DNA of 64,000 bases. It comes from Lachnospiraceae bacterium (GTDB taxonomy: Bacteria > Bacillota > Clostridia > Lachnospirales > Lachnospiraceae). Below, one piece after another: positions 53,212 to 62,505 of this stretch (the first letter of the stretch is position 1; every line of letters begins with the position of its first letter). The position numbers and the translations under genes are program-made. The notes beneath the pieces were generated by a model. The model was not told the origin of the DNA, did not search any database, and worked only from the letters and a program-made list of their open reading frames with translations. The DNA is taken from positions 1-64,000 of the forward strand of contig JAGAMF010000009.1 in NCBI GenBank assembly GCA_017624855.1. The letters run 5' to 3'.

Positions 53212-53243
53212 AAGACAGACTTTCTAAAAGCCTGTCTTTTTTT
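53212..53243 (+). terminator. Second, tandem terminator after pnp
   Basis: A 12-position stem with one mismatch (AAGACAG and CTTT with AAAG and CTGTCTT), a short loop and a T run, 26 bases after the first. The pair shields the sporulation operon from pnp read-through. Confidence 0.8.
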
Positions 53244-53245
53244 AT

Positions 53246-53273
53246 GCATAAAAGAGGACAACGCTCATATATT
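53246..53273 (+). promoter_or_regulatory. Candidate sigma-E promoter of the spoIIIA operon
   Basis: GCATAAA (53246-53252), 13 bp, CATATATT (53266-53273) resembles the mother-cell sigma-E pattern (-35 like KMATATT, -10 like CATACAnT). It lies about 28 bases before spoIIIAA, and in Bacillus this operon is sigma-E dependent. The match is partial. Confidence 0.5.
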
Positions 53274-53300
53274 TAGATAAGCGGAAAGGACAAGAAGATT

Positions 53301-54263
53301 ATGAATGAAAAAATGTCTTATAAAAAGAATTGTGTGGCTGCCTTGTTTCCGGAAACCATGAAATCTTACTTTCATAAAATAATCGATACATATCAAAACA
53401 TTGCCGAAATCCGTATTCGTAAAAACGGTCCGGTGCAGATTCTTTGCAACGGTAAATTTACATATTTGAGCCGGGACGGAGAGCTTTGCCCTGATGCAGG
53501 CGGTGGAATTTGTCTTACGGCAGATGAATTTGATGAGTTGTTTCGTCATATTTGCAGACATTCCGTATATGCCTTTGAGCAGGAGTTGAAAAACGGTTAT
53601 CTTACCGTAGAAGGCGGGCATCGTATCGGTGTTGTGGGCCGGACTGTTTGGGAGGGCGATACCTTAATCGGCATTAAAAATTTTAACGCATTAAACATTC
53701 GAATTGCCCATGAAATAAAAGGTGCCGGCGATGGTGTGCTTCCCTTTATCTTTGAGGAAGGGGTACTGAAAAGTACCTTAATTGTTTCGCTGCCGGGATG
53801 TGGTAAAACAACATTGCTTCGGGATGTAATCCGCAAAATTTCCAATGGCAGCAAGTACTGTCTGCCGCTGAATGTAAGCCTTATTGATGAACGCTCCGAA
53901 ATTGCATCTTCTTATCTTGGAATAGCCCAGAATGATGTGGGTCGTCATACGGATGTTTTGGATTCCTGTCCAAAAGCGGCAGGTATTATGATGGTTTTGC
54001 GTTCCATGTCGCCTCAGGTAATTGCAGTGGACGAACTGGGGGGAGAAGCAGACTATAATGCTCTTTTGCAGGCCTTTTATCTGGGGTGCAGAATTGTGGC
54101 TACCATACACGGTGTGGATTACGAAACCCTTCGTAAAAATGTGCACATGCAGCAGTTATTGCAACAAGGCTGTTTTGAGAGGATTGTTTTTTTACAGCCG
54201 GGCGGGAGACCGGGAATTATAAAAGAAATATGTAATGAAAAAGGAGAAGTGATTTGGTCATGA
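53301..54263 (+). CDS. spoIIIAA: Stage III sporulation protein AA (ATPase)
   Basis: SpoIIIAA is the secretion-type ATPase of the SpoIIIA-SpoIIQ channel between mother cell and forespore. The 320-residue protein has an N-terminal domain (EIRIRKNGPVQI, then VEGGHRIGVVGR), Walker A in LPGCGKTTLL (K169) and the Walker B-like VIAVDELGGEAD. Its stop overlaps the next start (ATGA). Length matches the family. Confidence 0.95.
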   Translation: MNEKMSYKKNCVAALFPETMKSYFHKIIDTYQNIAEIRIRKNGPVQILCNGKFTYLSRDGELCPDAGGGICLTADEFDELFRHICRHSVYAFEQELKNGYLTVEGGHRIGVVGRTVWEGDTLIGIKNFNALNIRIAHEIKGAGDGVLPFIFEEGVLKSTLIVSLPGCGKTTLLRDVIRKISNGSKYCLPLNVSLIDERSEIASSYLGIAQNDVGRHTDVLDSCPKAAGIMMVLRSMSPQVIAVDELGGEADYNALLQAFYLGCRIVATIHGVDYETLRKNVHMQQLLQQGCFERIVFLQPGGRPGIIKEICNEKGEVIWS

Positions 54264-54778
54264 TAAAAGCAATGGTGTGTGGTTGTTTTCTTATAGGCTG
54301 CTGTGGATATGGCTTTTGTAAGTTGGTGGAATATAAAAAAAGATACGATGAAATGGTTTACATAAGATATATCATAAATGTGTTGCTGATGGAAATGGAG
54401 AATTTTAAAGGTACTTTCGGGGAAAACTGCCTTGTTTTATCACGAAAGATTAAACAACCTTACAGTGACATTTTTAAGGGACTGTATGTACTTCTGGAGA
54501 AAGAAAGAAAGGAAGCACCGGGAATATATTGGGAGCGACAAATGGAAGCGTTGGGAAAACATTTGTATTTACGAAAAGAAGAATTGAATATTCTGAAAGA
54601 AATGATACGGTGCGTTGAGGGAGACACCATTACCATGCCCATAGAATCATTGCGGCAAACCTTGGTGGAATGGGACAAGGTAATGAAGCAGGCGGAACGA
54701 ATCAGAACCGACAGAAGCAGGGTGACATTATGTTTAAGCATAACAGTTGGTCTGATTTTATGCATTACGATTTTATAA
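54260..54778 (+). CDS. spoIIIAB: Stage III sporulation protein AB
   Basis: A 172-residue membrane protein with an N-terminal helix (KAMVCGCFLIGCCGYGF) and a C-terminal helix, resembling a GspF-like half. Family features are LMEMENFKGTFGE-type early region and the amphipathic TLVEWDKVMKQAE segment. ATG 54260 overlaps the spoIIIAA stop by four bases; TTG 54254, nearer to GGAG, is an alternative start. Part of the conserved spoIIIA operon. Confidence 0.9.
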   Translation: MIKAMVCGCFLIGCCGYGFCKLVEYKKRYDEMVYIRYIINVLLMEMENFKGTFGENCLVLSRKIKQPYSDIFKGLYVLLEKERKEAPGIYWERQMEALGKHLYLRKEELNILKEMIRCVEGDTITMPIESLRQTLVEWDKVMKQAERIRTDRSRVTLCLSITVGLILCITIL

Positions 54779-54799
54779 AAAGATGCTTGGAGGAAAAAC

Positions 54800-54994
54800 A
54801 TGGGCGTAGGGATGATTTTTAAAATTGCAGCGGTGGGAATCCTGATTACGGTATTGAGTCAGGTGTTAAAACACAGCGGAAGAGAGGAACATGCTTTTTT
54901 GGCAAGTCTTGCCGGACTGATTCTGGTTTTGTCATGGATTGTGCCCTACATATACGACTTGTTTGAAACGGTGCAAAAACTGTTTGAATGGTAA
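54800..54994 (+). CDS. spoIIIAC: Stage III sporulation protein AC
   Basis: A 64-residue protein with two membrane helices (about 5-24 and 34-53), the usual size and layout of SpoIIIAC. It contains IAAVGILITVLSQVLKHSGR and a conserved helix pair. AGGAGG-like site (TTGGAGG) lies before the ATG. Its position between AB and AD confirms the identity. Confidence 0.92.
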   Translation: MGVGMIFKIAAVGILITVLSQVLKHSGREEHAFLASLAGLILVLSWIVPYIYDLFETVQKLFEW

Positions 54995-55007
54995 ATGAGG
55001 ATGAAAT

Positions 55008-55388
55008 ATGGATGTTTTTAAAATTGTAATGTTGGGAATTGCGGTGGTTTTACCCGGAGTTTTGCTGAAAAATCACAAGCCGGTAATAGGCATTTTATTG
55101 GGTATTGCAGGGGCTTTGCTTATTATGATGATTACCTTGCAAACCTTAGGACCTTTGCTTTTGCAAATCAATGCGTTGTTTTCTTTTTTGGGAGACGGCG
55201 CTTCTTATTTGACGATATTGCTGAAGGCCGTAGGGATTACTTATTTGTGTCAGTTTTCCTCCGGAATTTGCAGAGATTCGGGATTTCAAAATTTGGGAGA
55301 TCAGATTCAGATATTTGGAAAAATCTATATTATGATGTCCGGAATGCCTATATTACTGGCATTTGTGCAGATGATTCAGGAATTGTAG
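55008..55388 (+). CDS. spoIIIAD: Stage III sporulation protein AD
   Basis: A 126-residue membrane protein with three or four helices, normal for SpoIIIAD. It has FKIVMLGIAVVLPGVLLK near the start and QFSSGICRDSGFQNLGDQI, a well conserved family segment. Starts 13 bases after spoIIIAC. Confidence 0.93.
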   Translation: MDVFKIVMLGIAVVLPGVLLKNHKPVIGILLGIAGALLIMMITLQTLGPLLLQINALFSFLGDGASYLTILLKAVGITYLCQFSSGICRDSGFQNLGDQIQIFGKIYIMMSGMPILLAFVQMIQEL

Positions 55389-55418
55389 TTAGAGTGGGCG
55401 GAAGAAAAGAGGCTTGTT

Positions 55419-56450
55419 GTGGATTATAAAGATTTGATTCGGGATTTGGAAACATTTATGCCTACCTTCGGTGATTTGTTTACACGGTTTTACGAACAAT
55501 TGATTGCCGGAGAAGAAGTGCCGGGACTGGATATGATATGGACGGGCATTTTGGACACGATAAGAGCAAATGCGGAAGATGTAACAGGGATTTTTGTTTC
55601 TTTTATGGTAATTGGGGTACTGTCCTCGGTTCTGATACGATGGGGGGATATTTTTCGTAATCGGCAAATTTCGGAAATGGCATTTTATTTTACTTATCTC
55701 TACGGTGTGATTCTTTTGTTAAAAGTATTTTATGTCATGGCAGAAACTGCGGCAATTCTGGTAGAAAATATTATATCTTTTACGCAGATGCTGATACCGG
55801 CATTTTATATTGCGGTGGCAATGTGTTATTCTTCCGTTACCGCCGGGGCGTTTTACCAATTAAATCTTTTGCTTTTATATGCGGTGGAAATTATTTTTCC
55901 GGAGGTAATTCTGCCTATAATTTCCTGCTATGTATTTGTCTCTGTTATCAGCGGCGTTGATGAGGGAGATTCCTTTGCAGGAATTGCCGGTTTAATGAAA
56001 AGGTGTATCGGTTTATTAATCAAAATGTGTATTACTACCGTGGCAGGATTGGGTATCATAAAAGGTTTGATTCATCCTGCGGCAGACAACATGAAATACA
56101 CGGTTTTGCAAAAGACCATGGCCGCAATTCCGGGCATGGGTGATATTACGGAGTCTCTTGCCAAAATGATGTTGGGCTCAGCTGTATTGATTAAAAACAG
56201 TCTCGGTGTTGTGATTCTTTTGCTGATGCTTCTTTTGGTAAGCGGTCCCGTAACCAAAATATTTCTTTTGGCCGCAGTGATAAAAACCGCTGCTGCGGGA
56301 ATGGGAATATTCGGTGAAAAAAGATTGGCCCGGTGTGCGGATCGGGTGGCGGAAGGCGGTTTTATGCTGTTAAAATCCGTACTTGCAGTAGTCATCATCT
56401 TTTTTATTATTATTGCTCTGGTAACGGCAGTGGCGGGAAGAGGGATGTAA
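55419..56450 (+). CDS. spoIIIAE: Stage III sporulation protein AE
   Basis: A 343-residue multi-pass membrane protein starting at GTG after AGAGG. About seven helices follow a soluble N-terminal part. Recognised segments include LIPAFYIAVAMCYSSVTAGAF-like region, FAGIAGLMKRCIGL, and GSAVLIKNSLGVV. It is the largest membrane part of the SpoIIIA complex. Stops directly before spoIIIAF. Confidence 0.93.
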   Translation: MDYKDLIRDLETFMPTFGDLFTRFYEQLIAGEEVPGLDMIWTGILDTIRANAEDVTGIFVSFMVIGVLSSVLIRWGDIFRNRQISEMAFYFTYLYGVILLLKVFYVMAETAAILVENIISFTQMLIPAFYIAVAMCYSSVTAGAFYQLNLLLLYAVEIIFPEVILPIISCYVFVSVISGVDEGDSFAGIAGLMKRCIGLLIKMCITTVAGLGIIKGLIHPAADNMKYTVLQKTMAAIPGMGDITESLAKMMLGSAVLIKNSLGVVILLLMLLLVSGPVTKIFLLAAVIKTAAAGMGIFGEKRLARCADRVAEGGFMLLKSVLAVVIIFFIIIALVTAVAGRGM

Positions 56451-56747
56451 ATGTTTGAGAATGTTTTGGATGTTATAAAAAAAGCCGGCATTTTTATGGT
56501 GGTGGCGCAAACGCTGCTACATTTGTGCGGAGGCGAAGCCTATGAAAAATACATAAAAATGCTGATTCACATTATTATGGCGGTAATGTTGGCAGTGCCG
56601 ATTGCGGAAGGGCTAAAAGAAGGCAGTATCCAAAGCTTTGAAGCTTATGTGGAAGAATATGAGAAAACTTTTACACAGGAGAGTTTGGACTTTGAAAAAA
56701 TCAGGGATGAGGCATGGCAGAATGCAGCGTGGGAGGATGGCTTATGA
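56451..56747 (+). CDS. spoIIIAF: Stage III sporulation protein AF, short form
   Basis: Only 98 residues, where SpoIIIAF is usually about 200. The two membrane helices and the conserved YEKYIKMLIHIIMAVML segment are present, but the C-terminal ring-building domain of longer SpoIIIAF is missing after about residue 65. The stop overlaps spoIIIAG by four bases (ATGA), and no frameshifted remainder is seen after it, since spoIIIAG starts at once. This looks like a natural short form, not a broken gene. Confidence 0.8.
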   Translation: MFENVLDVIKKAGIFMVVAQTLLHLCGGEAYEKYIKMLIHIIMAVMLAVPIAEGLKEGSIQSFEAYVEEYEKTFTQESLDFEKIRDEAWQNAAWEDGL

Positions 56748-57307
56748 CAGAGAAATTAAAGGAAATATGGCAAAGTAAAAAAGCAAAAGATATTATGTTG
56801 ATTATTGTGATAATCGGCGGTTTGTTAGCCGTGTTGGCTCTGCCGGTACAAAAAGAAAGCAAGTCGGAAAACGAATCGGGCCAAGAGGTACCTTCGGAGG
56901 TGCAAAGTCATAAGCAGGAAGACTATGAAGCTAAATTAGAAGAACGGTTGGAACAGATTTTACGGAAGGTTGAGGGTGTAGGTGATGTGGAGGTGATGAT
57001 TACGCTGGAGGCTTCTTCCAAGGAAGTGGTGGAGAAGGATGTGACCTTGCAACAGACATTAACACAGAACGATGAACAAAACATCACGGATTCTGTTCGT
57101 GATAAAGAGGAAACTACGGTATATACAGACTTAGGAAGTGGGAATGCACCTTATGTGGTACAGGAAATTTATCCGGAAGTGCAGGGGGTATTGGTGGTGG
57201 CCGAAGGAGGAGACGACAGTCGCGTAAATCTTGCAATTGTGGAAGCAATTCAGGCATTATTTGATATCGATGTACATAAAATAAAAATAGTTAAAATGAA
57301 TACATAA
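56744..57307 (+). CDS. spoIIIAG: Stage III sporulation protein AG
   Basis: A 187-residue ring-forming protein of the sporulation channel. A single helix (about 16-38) is followed by a soluble domain with LEQILRKVEGVGDVEVMITLEAS, the ring-building motif region, and VYPEVQGVLVVAEGG-like segment (here EIYPEVQGVLVVAEGG). ATG 56744 is preferred since GGGAGG lies eight bases upstream and homologues start with the membrane helix. Confidence 0.93.
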   Translation: MTEKLKEIWQSKKAKDIMLIIVIIGGLLAVLALPVQKESKSENESGQEVPSEVQSHKQEDYEAKLEERLEQILRKVEGVGDVEVMITLEASSKEVVEKDVTLQQTLTQNDEQNITDSVRDKEETTVYTDLGSGNAPYVVQEIYPEVQGVLVVAEGGDDSRVNLAIVEAIQALFDIDVHKIKIVKMNT

Positions 57308-57324
57308 CAGAAGGGAAGAGAAGC

Positions 57325-58110
57325 GTGAAAAAAATATTTAAAAAAAATCAAGTTATGATTGTTGCTCTTGCACTGATGATAGCGGTTGCCGGATATTTGA
57401 ATTTTGCCGGAACGAATGTGGCGGAAGAGGAAGTTGCTTCTTTGGAAGAGAATATGGTGACGGACGAGAACGGAGTTGCCCTTCTTGATTTGTCGGAAGA
57501 GGATATTGCCAGTCTTGACAGCGAATATGTAGAGATGGGTGATTTATATACGGATGTGGTAATGGATGTGGAAAATAATGGAGAGTTGAGTGCTTTTATC
57601 AGTGAAACAGTTGAAAGTGCGGATGTGGAAGCACAGCTTGCCGCTCAGGAAACCACAGGGGAAGATGTCAGTGCACAGTTAGGGGAAGATGGGCTTACGG
57701 CAGAAAATGAAACCATTGATGAAGTTCCGGGAGAAGCTGTTTTTACTTCTTCGGGTGCGATTAATAATTTGGCCGATGCAAAGCTTTTAAAAGAACAAAC
57801 CAGAGCAAGAAATAATGAAAATCTGCTGGATATTATCAATAATGAGAATCTTTCCGAAGTACAGAAAACGGAAGCGATTCAGACAATGATTGCATTGACG
57901 GATATTGCAGAGCGGGAAATGTCGGCAGAAATTCTTTTGGAAGCCAAGGGCTTTACCAATGCGGTGGTTAGCATTACGGGAGACAGCGTCGATGTATGCG
58001 TGGCGGTATCTGAACTGACTGCGGTTCAGCAGGCACAGATTATTGATATTGTGCAGCGTAAAACCGGTATTTTAGCTGAAAATATTGTAATTACACCGAT
58101 ACAATCCTAA
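57325..58110 (+). CDS. spoIIIAH: Stage III sporulation protein AH
   Basis: SpoIIIAH bridges to SpoIIQ (or its clostridial counterpart) across the intermembrane space. The 261-residue protein starts at GTG, has one helix (about 10-28), an acidic spacer rich in Glu and Ser, and a C-terminal ring-building domain (about 165-258) with LEAKGFTNAVVSITGDSVDV and a final ILAENIVITP. It closes the operon. Confidence 0.92.
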   Translation: MKKIFKKNQVMIVALALMIAVAGYLNFAGTNVAEEEVASLEENMVTDENGVALLDLSEEDIASLDSEYVEMGDLYTDVVMDVENNGELSAFISETVESADVEAQLAAQETTGEDVSAQLGEDGLTAENETIDEVPGEAVFTSSGAINNLADAKLLKEQTRARNNENLLDIINNENLSEVQKTEAIQTMIALTDIAEREMSAEILLEAKGFTNAVVSITGDSVDVCVAVSELTAVQQAQIIDIVQRKTGILAENIVITPIQS

Positions 58111-58215
58111 AACAGTGGATGATTTTTATGCAAATTTGTGATAATATACTATGTTAGAGGGCATGTGCCCGGTGTTTAAATGAGATACAAAACAGACAGG
58201 GAAAGGAAGTACCGT

Positions 58216-59367
58216 ATGAAAAGAGTTTTTTTGGTCGTACTTGACAGTTTCGGCATCGGAGAATTACCGGATGCTGCAGAATATAACGATACCACCACCA
58301 ATACATTAAGGTCTGTATCAACAAGTGCCTTTTTTGCAATGCCCAATATGCAGAAATTTGGATTTTTCAATATTGACGGTGTTGAAGTGGGCGAGAAGAC
58401 AGAACATATAAAAGCTGTGATTGCAAGAATGCAGGAGGCTTCCAAGGGGAAGGATACCACAATCGGACATTGGGAGATTGCGGGCCTTATTTCCGGGAAG
58501 CCTATGCCTGTTTATCCCAATGGTTTTCCCAAGGAAGTAATTGATGAATTTGAGAAGCGTACCGGTTGTAAAACCTTGTGTAATCTTCCTTATTCCGGCA
58601 CCAAGGTTATTAACGATTACGGAGATGAACACAGAGAAACCGGAGCGTTGATTGTTTATACCTCTGCAGACAGTGTATTCCAGATTGCGGCCCATGAGGA
58701 TGTGGTTCCCGTGGAGAAGTTGTATGAGTATTGTAAAATTGCCAGAGAGCTTTTACAGGGCGAGCATGGCGTAGGTCGTGTGATTGCCAGACCTTTTATC
58801 GGAGAAAGCGGTAATTATACCCGTACCGCACGCCGCCATGATTATTCTCTTTTACCGCCCAAGACCACTATGTTGGATGTGTTAAAAGATGAGGGCATGG
58901 ATGTGCTTGCCGTAGGCAAAATTAATGATATTTTTGCGGGAAAAGGCATTACCGAATATGTGTATACCACATCAAATGCCGATGGCATGGATAAAATGTT
59001 AAATTGGATGGACAGAGATTTTAACGGACTTTGTTTCGTGAATCTGGTGGATTTTGATATGTTATACGGACACCGAAACGATATCGACGGATATGCCAGG
59101 GCATTGGCTGAGTTTGATGCAAAGCTTCCGGAAATGTTGGCAAAACTCGGTGAAGAAGATGTATTGATGATTACGGCAGACCACGGTTGCGATCCTGGCT
59201 ATATCGTATCTACGGATCATTCCAGAGAATATACACCTTTTGTAATGTACGGACCGGCAATAGAGCCTAAGAATATGGGCACAAGAGAAAGCTTTGCGGA
59301 TATTGCGGCCACCGTACTGGATTTGCTTGGTGTAAAGGGTGATATTGAAGGTAAATCCATGATATAA
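58216..59367 (+). CDS. deoB: Phosphopentomutase
   Basis: DeoB interconverts ribose 1- and 5-phosphate (and deoxyribose forms) in nucleoside salvage. The 383-residue protein of the alkaline phosphatase superfamily shows VVLDSFGIGELPDA (metal Asp), GKDTTIGHWEI with the catalytic Thr, and ITADHGCDPGY and TDHSREYTP with metal ligands. AAAGGAAG before ATG 58216 fixes the start over 58180. Its downstream neighbour prfC is unrelated in pathway. Confidence 0.95.
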   Translation: MKRVFLVVLDSFGIGELPDAAEYNDTTTNTLRSVSTSAFFAMPNMQKFGFFNIDGVEVGEKTEHIKAVIARMQEASKGKDTTIGHWEIAGLISGKPMPVYPNGFPKEVIDEFEKRTGCKTLCNLPYSGTKVINDYGDEHRETGALIVYTSADSVFQIAAHEDVVPVEKLYEYCKIARELLQGEHGVGRVIARPFIGESGNYTRTARRHDYSLLPPKTTMLDVLKDEGMDVLAVGKINDIFAGKGITEYVYTTSNADGMDKMLNWMDRDFNGLCFVNLVDFDMLYGHRNDIDGYARALAEFDAKLPEMLAKLGEEDVLMITADHGCDPGYIVSTDHSREYTPFVMYGPAIEPKNMGTRESFADIAATVLDLLGVKGDIEGKSMI

Positions 59368-59438
59368 AATATGTTTATAAGAGTACAGACCTGCTGTACC
59401 GTAAAAATACAAACGATTATTTGTCGGAGGAAAAAATT

Positions 59439-61034
59439 GTGAGCAACTTACAACATGAAGTAAATCGCAGAAGAACTTTTGCGATTATTTCCCACCCGGA
59501 TGCGGGTAAAACAACATTGACTGAAAAATTCCTTTTATACGGCGGCGCCATTAATCTTGCCGGTAGTGTAAAGGGTAAGGCAACTGCCAGACATGCGGTT
59601 TCCGACTGGATGGAAATTGAAAAGGAGAGAGGTATTTCCGTTACTTCTTCCGTGTTACAGTTTGAGTATGACGGATATTGCATCAATATTCTTGATACAC
59701 CGGGACATCAGGATTTCTCGGAAGATACTTACCGTACATTGATGGCAGCGGATTCGGCGGTGATGGTAATCGATGCGTCCAAAGGTGTGGAAGCCCAGAC
59801 CAGAAAGTTATTTAAGGTTTGCAGCATGCGTGGAATACCTATTTTTACATTTATCAATAAGTTGGACAGGGATGCCAACGATACTTTTGATTTATTGGAT
59901 GAAGTGGAAAAGGAATTGGGAATCGCTACCTGTCCCGTAAACTGGCCCATTGGCAGCGGTAAAGCTTTCAAAGGGGTTTATGACCGTGAAAACAAGGAAG
60001 TGGTGGTTTTCTCCGATACGGAAAAAGGTACCAAGGAAGGCCATGCAGAGCGTATATCCGTAGATGATAAGGATAAATTGCTGGAATACATCGGTGAAGA
60101 TGCATTTGCCACACTTTCCGATGAAATAGAATTGCTTGACGGAGCCAGCGCGGAATTTGATTTGGACAAGGTTCAGGACGGTAAACTGACACCGGTATTT
60201 TTCGGTTCTGCATTAACCAATTTCGGTGTTGAAATCTTTTTACAGAATTTCTTAAAAATGACTACACCGCCTCTGGCGCGTAAAGCCGACATCGGAGTAA
60301 TTGACCCTTGTGAAAATGATTTCAGTGCCTTTGTATTTAAGATTCAGGCAAATATGAATAAGGCCCATCGCGACCGAATTGCTTTTATGAGAATTTGTTC
60401 CGGTAAGTTTGAAGCGGACAGAGAAGTATATCATATGCAGGGAAATAAAAGTATGCGCTTGTCACAGCCTCAGCAGATTATGGCCAGTGAGCGTAAAATT
60501 CTGGATGAAGCATATGCCGGTGATATTATCGGCGTATTCGATCCCGGCATTTTCTCCATCGGTGACACTATAACCACGGCGAAAAATAAATTTTTATACG
60601 ACGGTATTCCCACTTTCGCGCCGGAGCATTTTGCCCGTGTTCGTCAGGTGGATACCATGAAGCGTAAGCAGTTTATGAAGGGTGTTACACAGATTGCCCA
60701 GGAAGGTGCAATTCAGATTTTCCAGGAGTTCAACACCGGTATGGAAGAAATCATTGTAGGTGTGGTAGGTGTGCTTCAGTTTGAAGTATTAAAATACCGA
60801 CTGGAAAACGAATATAATGTGGAAATCAGACTGGAACCCCTGCCTTATGAACATATTCGCTGGATTGAAAACAAGGACCGGGTGGATGTAGCCAAAATCG
60901 TAGGTACATCCGATATGAAGAAGGTAAAAGACATGCGTGGCAATCCGTTGCTTTTGTTTATCAATGCGTGGAGCGTAGGCATGACATTAGACCGTAACGA
61001 AGGCCTTGTTTTATCTGAATTCGGCAGGGAATAA
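59439..61034 (+). CDS. prfC: Peptide chain release factor 3
   Basis: RF3 is a GTPase that removes RF1/RF2 after termination. The 531-residue protein has the G domain (IISHPDAGKTTLTEK, DTPGHQDFSEDT, NKLDRD), the RF3-specific ERGISVTSSVLQFEYDG region, and domains II and III. GTG 59439 follows GGAGG at 59426-59430; the in-frame TTG 59421 lies before that site and is rejected. Complete. Confidence 0.96.
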   Translation: MSNLQHEVNRRRTFAIISHPDAGKTTLTEKFLLYGGAINLAGSVKGKATARHAVSDWMEIEKERGISVTSSVLQFEYDGYCINILDTPGHQDFSEDTYRTLMAADSAVMVIDASKGVEAQTRKLFKVCSMRGIPIFTFINKLDRDANDTFDLLDEVEKELGIATCPVNWPIGSGKAFKGVYDRENKEVVVFSDTEKGTKEGHAERISVDDKDKLLEYIGEDAFATLSDEIELLDGASAEFDLDKVQDGKLTPVFFGSALTNFGVEIFLQNFLKMTTPPLARKADIGVIDPCENDFSAFVFKIQANMNKAHRDRIAFMRICSGKFEADREVYHMQGNKSMRLSQPQQIMASERKILDEAYAGDIIGVFDPGIFSIGDTITTAKNKFLYDGIPTFAPEHFARVRQVDTMKRKQFMKGVTQIAQEGAIQIFQEFNTGMEEIIVGVVGVLQFEVLKYRLENEYNVEIRLEPLPYEHIRWIENKDRVDVAKIVGTSDMKKVKDMRGNPLLLFINAWSVGMTLDRNEGLVLSEFGRE

Positions 61035-61064
61035 AGTATATGCGGTAAAAGGGGAGAGCCCATA

Positions 61065-62399
61065 GTGAAGAAATATATTATACTTATAGGCGCTTTTGCG
61101 GTGTTTTTCATAGGCGTTTTAATTGCTATGCATGTGCTGGATGAAAAGTATGGCGTGGCAACTTCATCCGGACAAATTACCTCAGGCAGTGCTTCTACCG
61201 GCGATTCTGCATTGGGAAGTATCCAAGGCATGGGAAAAGACCAACTGCTGGGAGAAGGCGGCAACGGAACGGAAAATCCGGAGGGTGATTATGTAAACCA
61301 AATTGAAATTAAGATGGAGGGAAAATTAACTTCCGAAGACTGGTCAGTCAGACAAGCCGCAGGCTTAACCAATGAGGGCATTGCCACAGCAATGGCGCAA
61401 TGCAAAGGCCTTTACGGATATGATAATATCGGCGCGGACAAGCAGCAGTTATATGTTGAAATTATGCTTGCTTTAAAAAATCGCCACAACGGAGTACCGC
61501 TTTGCAGCATCAATGAAAAAGATGTGGAGCTGGCGGCTTCCTGCGTATTGCTGGATCACCCGGATATTTTCTATGTGGACGGTTATTCTTACGAACGCTA
61601 TATGTTTGCGGGAACCGTGGAAAAAATTGTATACAGCGCAAATTATATTATGTCGGAAGAAGAAATTGCCGCGGCTTGGGATACCATTAATCAATATGTG
61701 GATGCTTGTATGAAAGGCTTGCCCGCAGGAGCCGGAGAATATGAAAAAGTCAGGTATGTATATGATTTTGTTATTTTAAATACCGAATATAATGTAGAGG
61801 CGCCCAATAATCAGAATATTTGCTCCGTTTTTATTAACAGAGAATCTGTTTGTTTGGGATATGCCAAGGCGGTTCAGTATCTTTTACAAGAGATGGGAGT
61901 TGCCTGTACCGTTATTACGGGTGAAGTAACAAGCGGAGAAGGACATGCATGGAATCTGGTAAAAGTCAACGGCCAGTATTATTATGTGGATGCCACATGG
62001 GGAGATGCGTCCTATTTAAGCGACAGCGGTACTGCGGATGCATTATCTTCCATCAACTATGATTATTTATGCATAACTACTCAGGATTTGCAGAAAACTC
62101 ACATTATCGATCATCCCATATCCGTACCTACTTGTATGGGAACCTTTGATAATTACTATGTAAGAGAAGGGCTTTACATCAATGGTTTGGACAGTATGAC
62201 TTTGGCCGGAATCTTTGAAAGAGCCTATACAAGCGGTACAAGCTGTATATCGATTCGATGCGCAAATCAGGTTGTGTTTGACAGCGTACAAACCGAATTA
62301 ATCGATAATCAGCAGATCTTTCAGTATCTGCGAAGCGGTACCGAAACCATTGCCTATACATCCAATGAAAATATGTATACTTATACATTTATGTTGTAA
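61065..62399 (+). CDS. Extracytoplasmic transglutaminase-like protein
   Basis: A 444-residue protein with one N-terminal membrane helix (about 3-22), a Ser/Gly-rich linker and an outside domain. The transglutaminase-like triad is visible: Cys263 in ESVCLGYA, His294 in GEGHAWN and Asp309 in YVDATWGD. The layout is common in Firmicutes as TgpA/YebA-like cysteine protease or cross-linking proteins of the envelope. GTG start after GGGGAG. The last 100 residues are not assigned. Substrate unknown. Confidence 0.85.
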   Translation: MKKYIILIGAFAVFFIGVLIAMHVLDEKYGVATSSGQITSGSASTGDSALGSIQGMGKDQLLGEGGNGTENPEGDYVNQIEIKMEGKLTSEDWSVRQAAGLTNEGIATAMAQCKGLYGYDNIGADKQQLYVEIMLALKNRHNGVPLCSINEKDVELAASCVLLDHPDIFYVDGYSYERYMFAGTVEKIVYSANYIMSEEEIAAAWDTINQYVDACMKGLPAGAGEYEKVRYVYDFVILNTEYNVEAPNNQNICSVFINRESVCLGYAKAVQYLLQEMGVACTVITGEVTSGEGHAWNLVKVNGQYYYVDATWGDASYLSDSGTADALSSINYDYLCITTQDLQKTHIIDHPISVPTCMGTFDNYYVREGLYINGLDSMTLAGIFERAYTSGTSCISIRCANQVVFDSVQTELIDNQQIFQYLRSGTETIAYTSNENMYTYTFML

Positions 62400-62408
62400 A
62401 TATAGGAC

Positions 62409-62437
62409 TATGCAAAGTTTTTAAAATTTGGTATAAT
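62409..62437 (+). promoter_or_regulatory. Possible promoter of the Asp23 gene
   Basis: TATAAT (62432-62437) with a poor -35 TATGCA (62409-62414) at 17 bp, about 70 bases before the gene. Confidence 0.4.
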
Positions 62438-62505
62438 TTCAGATAGTGATAATATGCAGTTATTCTATATTTTATTATGGTTTTTTATAAAAGGAGGAAA
62501 TTGAA

